Below are positions 16,182 through 23,049 of a DNA stretch of 23,654 nucleotides, piece by piece. Under the pieces are notes generated by a model that had not been told where the DNA came from, ran no database searches, and saw nothing but the letters and a program-made list of their open reading frames with translations. The translations under genes and the position numbers were made by a program. The DNA is from Alphaproteobacteria bacterium (GTDB lineage Bacteria > Pseudomonadota > Alphaproteobacteria > JAEULC01). The stretch covers positions 1-23,654 of the forward strand of contig JADZDN010000401.1 in the NCBI GenBank assembly GCA_020851015.1. The letters run 5' to 3'. How positions within the stretch are numbered: position 1 is the stretch's first letter; the number at the start of each line of letters is the position of its first letter.

Positions 16182-16934
16182 ATGACCAGCCTGCCCGCCA
16201 GCCCCAGCCCGCGCAAGATGGGGCTCGTCATCGACCTGGACATCTGCGTCGGTTGTCACGCCTGCGCCGTCAAGTGCAAGGAATGGAACACCGGCGGCCA
16301 TTCGGCGCCGCTGCCGGACCACGACCCCTACGGCGCCGACGCCTGGGGCGTGTGGTTCAATCGCATCCACTCCTTCGAGGCCGGCGAAGGCGCGGAAGGG
16401 CGCACCGTCCACTTCCCGAAATCCTGCCTGCATTGCGAACAGCCGGCCTGCGTGACGGTCTGTCCGACCGGCGCCTCCTACAAGCGCGCCGAGGACGGCA
16501 TCGTGCTGGTAAACGCGGACACCTGCATCGGCTGCAAGCTCTGTTCCTGGGCCTGCCCTTATGGGGCGCGCGAGTTCGACCAGGACGAAGGCATCATGAA
16601 AAAGTGCACGCTGTGCATCGACCGCATCTACAACGAGAACCTGGAGGAATCCGCCCGCGTGCCGGCCTGCGTCTCGACCTGCCCCGTCGGCGCGCGGCAT
16701 TTCGGCGATCTGGGCGACGCGGCTTCACCCGTCTCGCGCCTGGTCGCGGAGCGCGGCGGCTATGACCTGATGCCCGAACTCGGCTACCAACCGGTCAACA
16801 AATACCTGCCGCCGCGCGCGCCGAAGCGGCACGCAGGCAGCACGGGCTCGCCCACCCAGCTCACGCCGGCGGATGACGACCTCAACGGCGCCGGCCTGCT
16901 GCTGCGCTGGGTCGATCGCCTGTTGTCCCGCTAA
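16182..16934 (+). CDS. soeB: Four-cluster ferredoxin-type subunit SoeB
   Basis: This 250-residue electron-transfer subunit has sixteen cysteines arranged for four [4Fe-4S] clusters: Cys 22/25/28/32 (CVGCHACAVKC), 82/85/90/94, 115/118/121/125 (CIGCKLCSWAC) and 142/145/163/167. This is the DmsB/PsrB/SoeB arrangement that carries electrons between the molybdenum subunit and the membrane anchor. No signal peptide is present, in keeping with a cytoplasmic complex. It begins seven bases after soeA. The ATG at 16182 is used, although Met 13 (MGLVIDLD) is a possible later start. A Pro-rich, poorly conserved tail follows residue 200. Confidence 0.88.
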   Translation: MTSLPASPSPRKMGLVIDLDICVGCHACAVKCKEWNTGGHSAPLPDHDPYGADAWGVWFNRIHSFEAGEGAEGRTVHFPKSCLHCEQPACVTVCPTGASYKRAEDGIVLVNADTCIGCKLCSWACPYGAREFDQDEGIMKKCTLCIDRIYNENLEESARVPACVSTCPVGARHFGDLGDAASPVSRLVAERGGYDLMPELGYQPVNKYLPPRAPKRHAGSTGSPTQLTPADDDLNGAGLLLRWVDRLLSR

Positions 16935-16950
16935 CGTTGCGCCGGTCCGC

Positions 16951-17898
16951 ATGCATCCCTCGCCTTCCGTCATCCTGTTCACCGTCCTTTCCGGCACCGG
17001 CTACGGCATGTTGTTCCTGCTGGGCTACGGCGCGGCGACGCGCCTGCTGCCGCCGGACAAGCGCTTCGGCATCGCCGCCTTTGCCATGGCGCTAGGCTTC
17101 GTCACCATCGGCCTCTTGGCGTCGCTGTTTCATTTGGGGCATCCCGAACGGGCGTGGCGTGCCCTTTCCCAGTGGCGTTCTTCCTGGTTGTCCCGCGAGG
17201 GGCTGCTCGCGCTCGTGACCTACGTACCGGCCGCGCCGTTCGCAATCGCCTGGGCGTTCTTCGGCGTGAATGCCGGGATGGTTGCCGTCTGCGGCGCGAT
17301 CGCCGGCCTGCTGGCCGTGGCGACGGTGTTCGCGACCAGCAAGATCTATGCGACGCTGAAGCCCATCCAGCAATGGCATAACGGATGGGTCACGCCGGTC
17401 TACCTGGTCATCGCGCTGATGTCCGGTGCTCTATGGCTGAATTTCCTGCTGCAATCGCGCGGTCTGTCGCGTCCGACGATCGCCTCCATCGCCGCCGGCG
17501 CGGCGGTGGTTGGACTCGTGATCAAGGTTCTCTATTGGCGATCGATCGACTCGGCGCCGGCGCGGTCGACGCCGGAGTCCGCCACCGGCCTGGAAGCCAT
17601 CGGCCGCGTGCGCCTGCTGGAATCGCCGCACACCCAGGACAACTACCTGCTGCGCGAGATGGGCTACCGGGTCGCCCGAAAGCATTCCTGGCGCCTGCGC
17701 CGGATCGCTCTGTCCTTCGGCTTTTTCGTGCCCTGCGTGCTCGCGGGACTGACCGCCGCGTTCACCGGCAAGCTGGCCACCTGGACGGCGCTGGCAGCAG
17801 CCCTGTCGGCGGGGCTTGGGATCCTGGTCGAGCGATGGCTGTTCTTTGCCGAAGCCCGCCACACAGTGACGCTGTACTATGGGTATAGAAATTCATAA
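16951..17898 (+). CDS. soeC: DmsC-type membrane anchor subunit SoeC
   Basis: This 315-residue protein has about eight transmembrane segments, starting with VILFTVLSGTGYGMLFLLG and including FVTIGLLASLFHLGHPERAW, whose His-containing loop is typical of DmsC-like anchors. It ends RWLFFAEARHTVTLYYG, a common C-terminus of this group. It anchors the SoeAB complex at the inner membrane and passes electrons to the quinone pool. The ATG at 16951 was chosen over an upstream in-frame start at 16873 that would overlap soeB and add a Cys-rich, non-conserved leader. It is 16 bases after soeB. Confidence 0.85.
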   Translation: MHPSPSVILFTVLSGTGYGMLFLLGYGAATRLLPPDKRFGIAAFAMALGFVTIGLLASLFHLGHPERAWRALSQWRSSWLSREGLLALVTYVPAAPFAIAWAFFGVNAGMVAVCGAIAGLLAVATVFATSKIYATLKPIQQWHNGWVTPVYLVIALMSGALWLNFLLQSRGLSRPTIASIAAGAAVVGLVIKVLYWRSIDSAPARSTPESATGLEAIGRVRLLESPHTQDNYLLREMGYRVARKHSWRLRRIALSFGFFVPCVLAGLTAAFTGKLATWTALAAALSAGLGILVERWLFFAEARHTVTLYYGYRNS

Positions 17899-17995
17899 TC
17901 AAGCTGTACTTTTTAAGGAAATCTGACTAGCGTCCCAGTAGATGCTGCCGGAGCCTGTCTTGCGCCAGGCAGGAGACATGAACCGGGATGGGACG

Positions 17996-18298
17996 ATGAC
18001 GCGACGCTCGCACCTGATGCTGCCGATTTGCTTGGTCGGACTTGCGATCGCTGGGCCCAGCGACGCCCAGGACGCACCGACCGCCCTGGCCCTATCCTGC
18101 GCCGCGTGCCACGGAACCGACGGCAAGAGTCCTGGGGCGATCCCGACCTTGGCCGGACGCCCGGCGAAGGAGCTGAAGGAAGCGTTAGCCGGCTTCAAGG
18201 CCGGCACGCGCCCGGCAACCGTGATGAACCGGCTCGCGAAGGGCTACACCGACCAGGAAATCGATGCCCTGGCCGGCTACTTCTCCCGGCACAAGTAA
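17996..18298 (+). CDS. fccA: Monoheme class I cytochrome c, probable FccA-type subunit
   Basis: This protein is about 100 residues long with an N-terminal signal peptide ([20 protein letters not shown], cleaved near SDAQ), one heme site CAACH (35-39) and a probable axial Met 77 in [11 protein letters not shown]. It is therefore a small periplasmic cytochrome c553-like carrier. The flavocytochrome c flavoprotein gene follows 12 bases later, so it is most likely the heme subunit or immediate electron acceptor of sulfide dehydrogenase. Some FccA proteins carry two hemes; this one has one. The start at 17996 has a GGGA seven bases upstream; ATGs at 17978 and 17942 are in frame but less well placed. 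Confidence 0.8.
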   Translation: MTRRSHLMLPICLVGLAIAGPSDAQDAPTALALSCAACHGTDGKSPGAIPTLAGRPAKELKEALAGFKAGTRPATVMNRLAKGYTDQEIDALAGYFSRHK

Positions 18299-18310
18299 AG
18301 GGGGCATGCC

Positions 18311-19576
18311 ATGACCCGCATCACGCGCAGAAGCTTCACCGTCATGGCCGGCGCTGCCGCCGGCGCCAGCCTGGCCATGCCGAGCATTGCCTTCGGCGCC
18401 AGCGCGCGGATCGCCGTCGTTGGCGGCGGCTTTGGCGGCGCAACGGCGGCGCGCTACCTGAAGCGCCTCGACCCGAAGCTCAATGTCACGCTGATCGAGC
18501 CTTCCACGAAGTTCATCACCTGCCCCTTCTCGAACCTGGTCCTCGGCGGGCTGAAGACCATGGACGGCATCACCCATGGCTATGACGGGCTGGCGAAGGC
18601 GGGCGTACGCATCATCCGCGCGTCGGCCCAGGGAATCGACCCTTCCGCCAAGCGCCTGTCGTTGTCCACGGGCACGGCGGTGCCCTACGACAAGCTGGTC
18701 CTGTCGCCGGGCGTCGACCTGAACTTCGGCGCGCTGCCCGGATATGACCGGGCGGCGGCGGAAAAGATGCCGCATGCATGGAAGGCCGGCGCGCAGACCC
18801 TGCTGCTGAAGCGCCAGCTCGAGGCGATGGCGGATGGCGGCACGGTCATTCTGGTGTGCCCCGACAATCCCTATCGCTGCCCGCCCGGCCCCTACGAACG
18901 CGCGAGCATGATCGCGCACTACCTGAAGACCAGGAAGCCGAAGTCGAAGATCCTGATCCTCGACGCCAAGGAGAGCTTCTCCAAGCAGGGCCTGTTCCAG
19001 GAGGGCTGGCAGGCGGTCTATGGCGACATGATCGAATGGCTGCCGGGCAAGGCCGGCGGCAAGGTGACGGCGGTCGATGCCAAGGCGATGACCGTGAAGA
19101 CCGAGTTCGGCGACCAGAAGGGTGCCGTGATCAACGTGATCCCGCCCCAGACGGCTGGCGAGGTCGCGCGCGCCGCGGGCCTTGCCGAGGCTTCGGGCTG
19201 GTGCGCCGTCGACGTCAACACGTTCCAGTCGAAGGCGGACCCGGACACCTACGTCGTCGGCGACGCCGCCATTGCAGGCCAGATGCCGAAGTCTGGATTC
19301 TCGGCCAACAGCCAGGCGAAAGTCGTGGCGCTGGCAATCGTAGAGGGGATGAACGGCCGCAAGCCGGCGCCGCCGGCCTTCGCCAACACCTGCTATAGCC
19401 TGGTGGCGCCGAAGTATGGAATCTCGGTCGCCAATGTGTACCGCGTGACGGAACAGGGGCTTGTCAGCGTCGAGGGCGGGGTCAGCCCGACTGGACAACC
19501 GGCGCAGTTCCGCAGCCAGGAAGCGACCTACGCCCAGGGCTGGTACGACTCGATCACCATGGACATGTTCGGCTGA
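18311..19576 (+). CDS. fccB: Flavocytochrome c sulfide dehydrogenase flavoprotein
   Basis: This 421-residue periplasmic flavoenzyme oxidises sulfide to sulfur or polysulfide and passes electrons to the partner cytochrome. A Tat signal (ITRRSFTVMAG, residues 4-14) means export after folding with FAD. The FAD-binding GGGFGGATAARYL begins at residue 38. Three cysteines fit the known enzyme: Cys 71 (FITCPFSN), where FAD is covalently bound in the Allochromatium enzyme, and Cys 190 (PYRCPPGPYERASM) and Cys 361 (FANTCYSLV), matching the redox-active disulfide. The C-terminal FCSD dimerisation domain is complete. A GGGGG ribosome site precedes the ATG. The gene ends 19 bases from the opposing regulator gene. 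Confidence 0.9.
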   Translation: MTRITRRSFTVMAGAAAGASLAMPSIAFGASARIAVVGGGFGGATAARYLKRLDPKLNVTLIEPSTKFITCPFSNLVLGGLKTMDGITHGYDGLAKAGVRIIRASAQGIDPSAKRLSLSTGTAVPYDKLVLSPGVDLNFGALPGYDRAAAEKMPHAWKAGAQTLLLKRQLEAMADGGTVILVCPDNPYRCPPGPYERASMIAHYLKTRKPKSKILILDAKESFSKQGLFQEGWQAVYGDMIEWLPGKAGGKVTAVDAKAMTVKTEFGDQKGAVINVIPPQTAGEVARAAGLAEASGWCAVDVNTFQSKADPDTYVVGDAAIAGQMPKSGFSANSQAKVVALAIVEGMNGRKPAPPAFANTCYSLVAPKYGISVANVYRVTEQGLVSVEGGVSPTGQPAQFRSQEATYAQGWYDSITMDMFG

Positions 19577-19595
19577 ACCGCCGCCGAACCAGCGC

Positions 19596-20123
19596 TCACG
19601 CGGGAAGGGCCGATGCGGCGGGTCGGGTCGCCGCCGCAGATGCCGCACAATGCCCGCAAAGCCCGTGGACCTCGACCGTCTGATCGTGGACCACGAAACC
19701 GCGCTGGCGCGCCTGCTGCGCGATGGCGCCGGTGATCGACTGGTCCTCCAACTCGGTGACGACGCCGCATTTGCGGCATATCAGATACTGGGCGGCATGC
19801 GGCCGGCTGGGATCGATGCAACCGACGAACGCGTTCATCGATTCGATGCGGTGGATCAGCCGCTGCTCGATCAGGAATTCCAGCGCGCGATACACCGTGG
19901 GCGGCGCGGCCGAGCGTCCGTCCTCGGTTCGCAGCCAGTCAAGGATCGCGTAGGCCCCGACCGGTCCGTGCGATTTCCAGACCAGTTCCAGCACCCGCCG
20001 CCGCAAGGGGGTCAGGCGGACGCCCCGGTTCTGGCAAATCTCGCCCGCCAAAGCCACGGCCTGATCGATGCAATGCTGGTGGTCGTGATCGGCGCCGGCC
20101 GGACTGGGGGCGGTGCTGGACAT
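19596..20123 (-). CDS. zur: Fur-family zinc uptake regulator, Zur type
   Basis: This 175-residue regulator has an N-terminal winged helix (LTPLRRRVLELVWKS, then PPTVYRALEFLIEQRLIHRI). The C-terminal metal domain reads CIDPSRPHAAQYLICRKCG (102-120), then VEVHGLCGHC (150-159). Cys 116, 119, 156 and 159 form the structural zinc site; Cys 102, His 109 and His 153 are placed like the regulatory zinc ligands of E. coli Zur, which also has the AHGLCAAC segment. This favours Zur over Fur or PerR. The ATG at 20121-20123 (minus strand) gives the family start after a short His-rich leader. It diverges from hisI across a 99-base gap with a palindrome and probably controls itself and hisI. Confidence 0.85.
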   Translation of the reverse strand: MSSTAPSPAGADHDHQHCIDQAVALAGEICQNRGVRLTPLRRRVLELVWKSHGPVGAYAILDWLRTEDGRSAAPPTVYRALEFLIEQRLIHRIESMNAFVGCIDPSRPHAAQYLICRKCGVVTELEDQSITGAIAQQARQRGFVVHDQTVEVHGLCGHCAASAAATRPAASALPA

Positions 20124-20150
20124 GGTTGAATACCTGACGATCGCGAGCGA

Positions 20151-20164
20151 TATGTCATAACATA
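20151..20164. promoter_or_regulatory. Candidate Zur operator in the zur-hisI gap
   Basis: TATGT and ACATA arms flank CATA, an inverted repeat in the short divergent gap. CATAACAT matches seven of eight bases of a Zur half-site (TATAACAT, from memory of alphaproteobacterial sites); the other half is degenerate. Confidence 0.5.
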
Positions 20165-20222
20165 GGTTTGGGGCGCCGGCCGCGCCAATCGAGCCGCCCA
20201 ACCGCCGCGCCTTGGAGGCGAC

Positions 20223-20633
20223 ATGCCGAGCACCGGCCTTGTCCTGCCCGTTCCCGCCGCCGCGATTCAGGGCGTGCTTGCCGAGGTCGTGTTCAATGAA
20301 GCCGGGCTGGTTCCTGCGATCGCCCAGCAGCACGATACGGGCGAGGTGCTGATGATGGCCTGGATGAACCGGGAAGCGATCGCCGAAACCCTGACCACCG
20401 GTCGAGTATGCTATTGGTCCCGCTCCAGAAAATCCCTCTGGCGCAAAGGCGAGACGTCCGGCCACGTCCAGAAGCTGGTCGACTTCATCGTCGATTGCGA
20501 CGGGGACACGCTCTTGCTCAAAGTCAATCAGACCGGCCCGGCATGCCATACGGGCGAACGCAGCTGCTTCTTCCGCGGCCCGCCTCGGCAAGGCGATGGC
20601 GGCCTAGCCAGAATCACGGCGAGAAAACTTTGA
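20223..20633 (+). CDS. hisI: Phosphoribosyl-AMP cyclohydrolase
   Basis: This 136-residue cytoplasmic enzyme opens the purine ring of phosphoribosyl-AMP in histidine synthesis. The signature [10 protein letters not shown] (44-53), [18 protein letters not shown] (64-81) and [20 protein letters not shown] (91-110) is complete. Cys 92, 108 and 115 are the zinc ligands and Asp 91, 93 and 95 the Mg site, so it is a zinc-dependent form with all ligands present. A TTGGAGG ribosome site precedes the ATG. It stands alone, away from other his genes, and diverges from a Zur-type regulator, so zinc-responsive control is likely. A terminator lies about 70 bases after its stop. Confidence 0.93.
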   Translation: MPSTGLVLPVPAAAIQGVLAEVVFNEAGLVPAIAQQHDTGEVLMMAWMNREAIAETLTTGRVCYWSRSRKSLWRKGETSGHVQKLVDFIVDCDGDTLLLKVNQTGPACHTGERSCFFRGPPRQGDGGLARITARKL

Positions 20634-20702
20634 TCTGGATCAATGTTGGCCCTGGGCAAGATCACTAGAAATGAATCGTCTCATACCCTTCCCTATATTC
20701 GA

Positions 20703-20739
20703 TTGGCCGGGGCCGTCAAAAGCCCCGGCCGAATTTTTT
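20703..20739 (+). terminator. Intrinsic terminator after hisI
   Basis: GGCCGGGGC (20705-20713) pairs perfectly with GCCCCGGCC (20722-20730) around an eight-base loop, followed by GAA and six T. It lies inside the longest reading frame of the next gene, which argues for a later start of that gene. Confidence 0.85.
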
Positions 20740-20763
20740 GCGCGGCCGGCCGCGTTTAGGCGG

Positions 20764-21210
20764 GTGCTTAGGGCGGCCGTGGTGGCCGCGGGTCTGGCGC
20801 TGGTCGGCGGGATCGGCACCTGCCGCGCGGATGCCGAGACGGAGCATTCGACCCGCGAGCCGATCTATCGCCCCACACGGCCCGCCAACACCAAGGAGTT
20901 CCTGGAGCGCTGCAAGGAGGACTCGCTGTACTGCGACGAGCAATTCGCGCTCTATGTCCAGCGCTACGCTGCCGTGCGCGTGGAGGAACTCGCGCGCCAG
21001 GAGGAATACCGCAAGATGCGGGAGAATCTGCGCGACCCGACGGCGTTCGACGGCATCTGCCTGCCGCGCGACCGCCTGTTCAGCGACGGACTGCCCCCGG
21101 AAATCGCGCGCAACTTCCGCCGCTGGGCGGACAGGCATCCCGAGACCTACGGCGCGCGCGTGCCTGTGGGCATCAAGGCCGCGATGCAGGCGTTGTATCC
21201 CTGCTCGTAG
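20764..21210 (+). CDS. Small exported Rap1a/Tai-like protein
   Basis: This protein is about 148 residues long with a probable signal peptide (GTG start, then LRAAVVAAGLALVGGIGTC and a RADA cleavage region). The mature part has NTKEFLERCKEDSLYCDEQF, then FDGICLPRD, RHPETYG and a C-terminal LYPCS. This spacing of Cys residues with a late 'hPe ... yPC' recalls the Rap1a/Tai domain, found in type VI effector immunity proteins but also in many orphan periplasmic proteins. No effector gene is near, so an immunity role is not claimed. The frame is open from an ATG at 20671, but that would translate through the hisI terminator, so the GTG at 20764 is preferred, with moderate confidence. The gene ends 11 bases from the opposing ATPase gene. 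Confidence 0.6.
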   Translation: MLRAAVVAAGLALVGGIGTCRADAETEHSTREPIYRPTRPANTKEFLERCKEDSLYCDEQFALYVQRYAAVRVEELARQEEYRKMRENLRDPTAFDGICLPRDRLFSDGLPPEIARNFRRWADRHPETYGARVPVGIKAAMQALYPCS

Positions 21211-21221
21211 CCCGGTTGCTG

Positions 21222-21989
21222 TCAGTCGCGGAGCATGCCCGATACGAAGCCGTCGGGATCCTTCATGAATTCGCGCATCAGCAGGTAGTGGCTGGTCTCG
21301 CGGAAGCCGATCCGGCCAATGCCACCCTCTTCGTCCAGCCTCAGCAGATCGGCGCGCGGATAGGCCATCAGCATCGGCGAATGCGTTGCCATGATGACCT
21401 GGCAGTTCCTGCTTTCGAGTTCCTTGAGTACCCGAAGGAAGATGAGCTGCCGGCTCGGTGACAGCGCCGCCTCGGGCTCGTCGAGAATGTAGAGGCTGTC
21501 CGCACCGAAGCGGTTCTCGAACAGCGCCAGAAACGCCTCGCCGTGCGACTTTGCGTGCAGCGACTCGCCGCCATAGGCGGCATAGACCTGCGGTGGCGGA
21601 CTCTCGCCCGCGATCTCGTCGATGTAGCTGGCGAAATTGAAGAAGCTCTCCGCCCGCATGAAAAAGCCGCGCGTTACCTTGGGAAGCCAGGACAAGCGCA
21701 AGAGCGGCGCGAGCGCGGCTTGACGCTCATTGCCGAAGCGATTGTCCGCGCTGCCGCCCGCCAGATTGAAGCCGCACTGCGACGCGATGCCCTCCAGCAG
21801 GGTGCTCTTGCCCGTGCCGTTCTCCCCGACGACGATCGTGACCTGCTTGTCGAATGCGATGTCCAGCGTGCGCCGGCGAACGAACGGCACCGACCACGGA
21901 AACGCAGCGTCATTGCTAGCGATGTCCTCGCGCAGCGAAACGCGCTTCAGGAATGGCGCTTTCGAATGCGTGGCAAGGCGACGCGCCAT
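21222..21989 (-). CDS. AAA/ABC-type ATPase (COG3910-like)
   Basis: This 255-residue predicted ATPase has all ABC-type motifs without membrane or coiled-coil parts: Walker A GENGTGKST (55-63), a signature-like SHGEAF (148-153), Walker B LYILDEPEAALS (166-177) and the H-loop His 203 in MATHSPML. The short N-terminal half before Walker A and the compact size fit the small stand-alone ATPases related to SMC/RecF ATPases. The function of this group is unclear; some relatives act in defence or DNA repair with a partner. The ATG at 21987-21989 (minus strand) follows AGGAAGTAGG. An 82-residue orphan frame lies just upstream on the same strand. Confidence 0.8.
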   Translation of the reverse strand: MARRLATHSKAPFLKRVSLREDIASNDAAFPWSVPFVRRRTLDIAFDKQVTIVVGENGTGKSTLLEGIASQCGFNLAGGSADNRFGNERQAALAPLLRLSWLPKVTRGFFMRAESFFNFASYIDEIAGESPPPQVYAAYGGESLHAKSHGEAFLALFENRFGADSLYILDEPEAALSPSRQLIFLRVLKELESRNCQVIMATHSPMLMAYPRADLLRLDEEGGIGRIGFRETSHYLLMREFMKDPDGFVSGMLRD

Positions 21990-22029
21990 TTACCTACTTC
22001 CTTGTCGTGCTCTTCGAACTCTTGCGACC

Positions 22030-22278
22030 CTACTCGCCGCCGCGGCTGGATCGCGCACCAAATAGACTTGTTCGGGTCGATTTCATTCCAAGCAAAATAC
22101 ACTCGCCGACAGACCGCGCAGCTTTTCCAAGCGTCAATGCCTTCAGCCGATGCATCGGCAATTCAGTAAGCAGCGCCGTCTTCAGTCTGGAACGGCTTCC
22201 CGGTATCACGTAGTAGATTCTGAGCTTCTTGCCCTTGCTGTCGATTCGTACAAGCAACGCATTCTCAAGGATAGGCAT
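22030..22278 (-). CDS. Unrecognised small protein upstream of the ATPase gene
   Basis: This is an 82-residue basic protein starting MPILENALLVRIDSKGKKLR, then IYYVIPGSRSRLKTALL and ending near SLFGARSSRGGE. I recognise no family. A GAGG sits seven bases before its ATG, and its stop is 40 bases before the ATPase start on the same strand, so the two could be co-transcribed. The stretch is visibly lower in GC than its surroundings, which weakens codon-bias evidence and suggests recent arrival or a decayed gene. It may equally be a remnant. Confidence 0.4.
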   Translation of the reverse strand: MPILENALLVRIDSKGKKLRIYYVIPGSRSRLKTALLTELPMHRLKALTLGKAARSVGECILLGMKSTRTSLFGARSSRGGE

Positions 22279-22330
22279 CCGCAGGCCTCACATACTACGG
22301 GTACTGCAGCGGCGAGCGCGAAGCGCCTCT

Positions 22331-23041
22331 CTAGAATTTCTCGACCCACGGCCGCAGGTCCAGCTCCTGGGTCCAGGCGCTGCTCGGCTGCAGGTGGAGC
22401 TGCCAGTAGGCCTCGGCGATCGCGGCGGGATCGAGGGCGGAGTCCGCGCCATGCGATGCCTGGTAGTCGCTATGGCGCTGCGAGGCGATATGCCCGTCGA
22501 CGATCACGTGCGCGATATGGATGCCGCGCGGTCCCAGGTCGCGCGCCAGGCTCTGGGCGAGCGCGCGCAGTCCGAACTTGCCGATGGCGAAACCGGCGAA
22601 GTTCGCACCGCCGCGCAGGCTGGCCGTCGCGCCGGTGAACAGGATGGTGCCGCTGCCCTTGGCAACCATGCGGCGCGCCGCCTGCTGCCCGACATGCAGT
22701 CCGCCAAAGCAGCCGACGCGCCAGGCCTTCTCCACCAGGGCGGGATCGAGGTCCAGCACCGAGCCCCGCACCATGCCGCTGGCGTTGTAGACCACGAGCG
22801 AAGGGTCGCCGAGATCGCTCGCGACGGATTGGAACAGCGACGCGACCGCCGGCCCCTCCGATGCGTCGCAGGCGTAGGGCCGCAAGGCCGCGCCGGTTTC
22901 GCCCTCGATCAGCCGTTCCAGTTTCGGCCGGTCGCGGCCAGCCACGGCGACGGTGAATCCCCCTGCAGCAAATCGGCGCGCCAGCGCAAGCCCCAGCCCG
23001 GGGCCTACGCCGACAACGACCGCTACCTTCGCGCTGGCCAT
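22331..23041 (-). CDS. Short-chain dehydrogenase/reductase family protein with atypical active site
   Basis: This 236-residue Rossmann-fold protein has the NAD(P)-binding motif VGPGLGLALARRF (12-24), VAGRDR after the second strand (cofactor choice unclear), YNASG (85-89, the NAG position) and Ser 141 in TGATASLRGG. The catalytic Tyr of the Y-x3-K pair is replaced: the sequence reads GFAIGKFGLRALAQSLARDL, with Phe 151 and Lys 155. The rest of the fold looks complete, ending DLRPWVEKF. It may be a natural variant subfamily with another proton donor or a non-redox role. It starts eight bases after the glutathione S-transferase stop, so the two form an operon on the minus strand. Confidence 0.85.
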   Translation of the reverse strand: MASAKVAVVVGVGPGLGLALARRFAAGGFTVAVAGRDRPKLERLIEGETGAALRPYACDASEGPAVASLFQSVASDLGDPSLVVYNASGMVRGSVLDLDPALVEKAWRVGCFGGLHVGQQAARRMVAKGSGTILFTGATASLRGGANFAGFAIGKFGLRALAQSLARDLGPRGIHIAHVIVDGHIASQRHSDYQASHGADSALDPAAIAEAYWQLHLQPSSAWTQELDLRPWVEKF

Positions 23042-23049
23042 GATGCCAC

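Noticed and set aside
13223..16243. A 1006-residue open frame antisense to soeA
   Set aside because: It shadows a clearly conserved gene in GC-rich DNA, its translation is Arg/Ala/Asp/His-rich low-order sequence with no family motif, and it fits no start context.
13298..17898. Formate dehydrogenase, DMSO reductase or polysulfide reductase for the molybdoenzyme
   Set aside because: The catalytic subunit lacks a Tat signal, the anchor is DmsC-like, and the neighbours are sulfide dehydrogenase and TSUP genes, which favour SoeABC.
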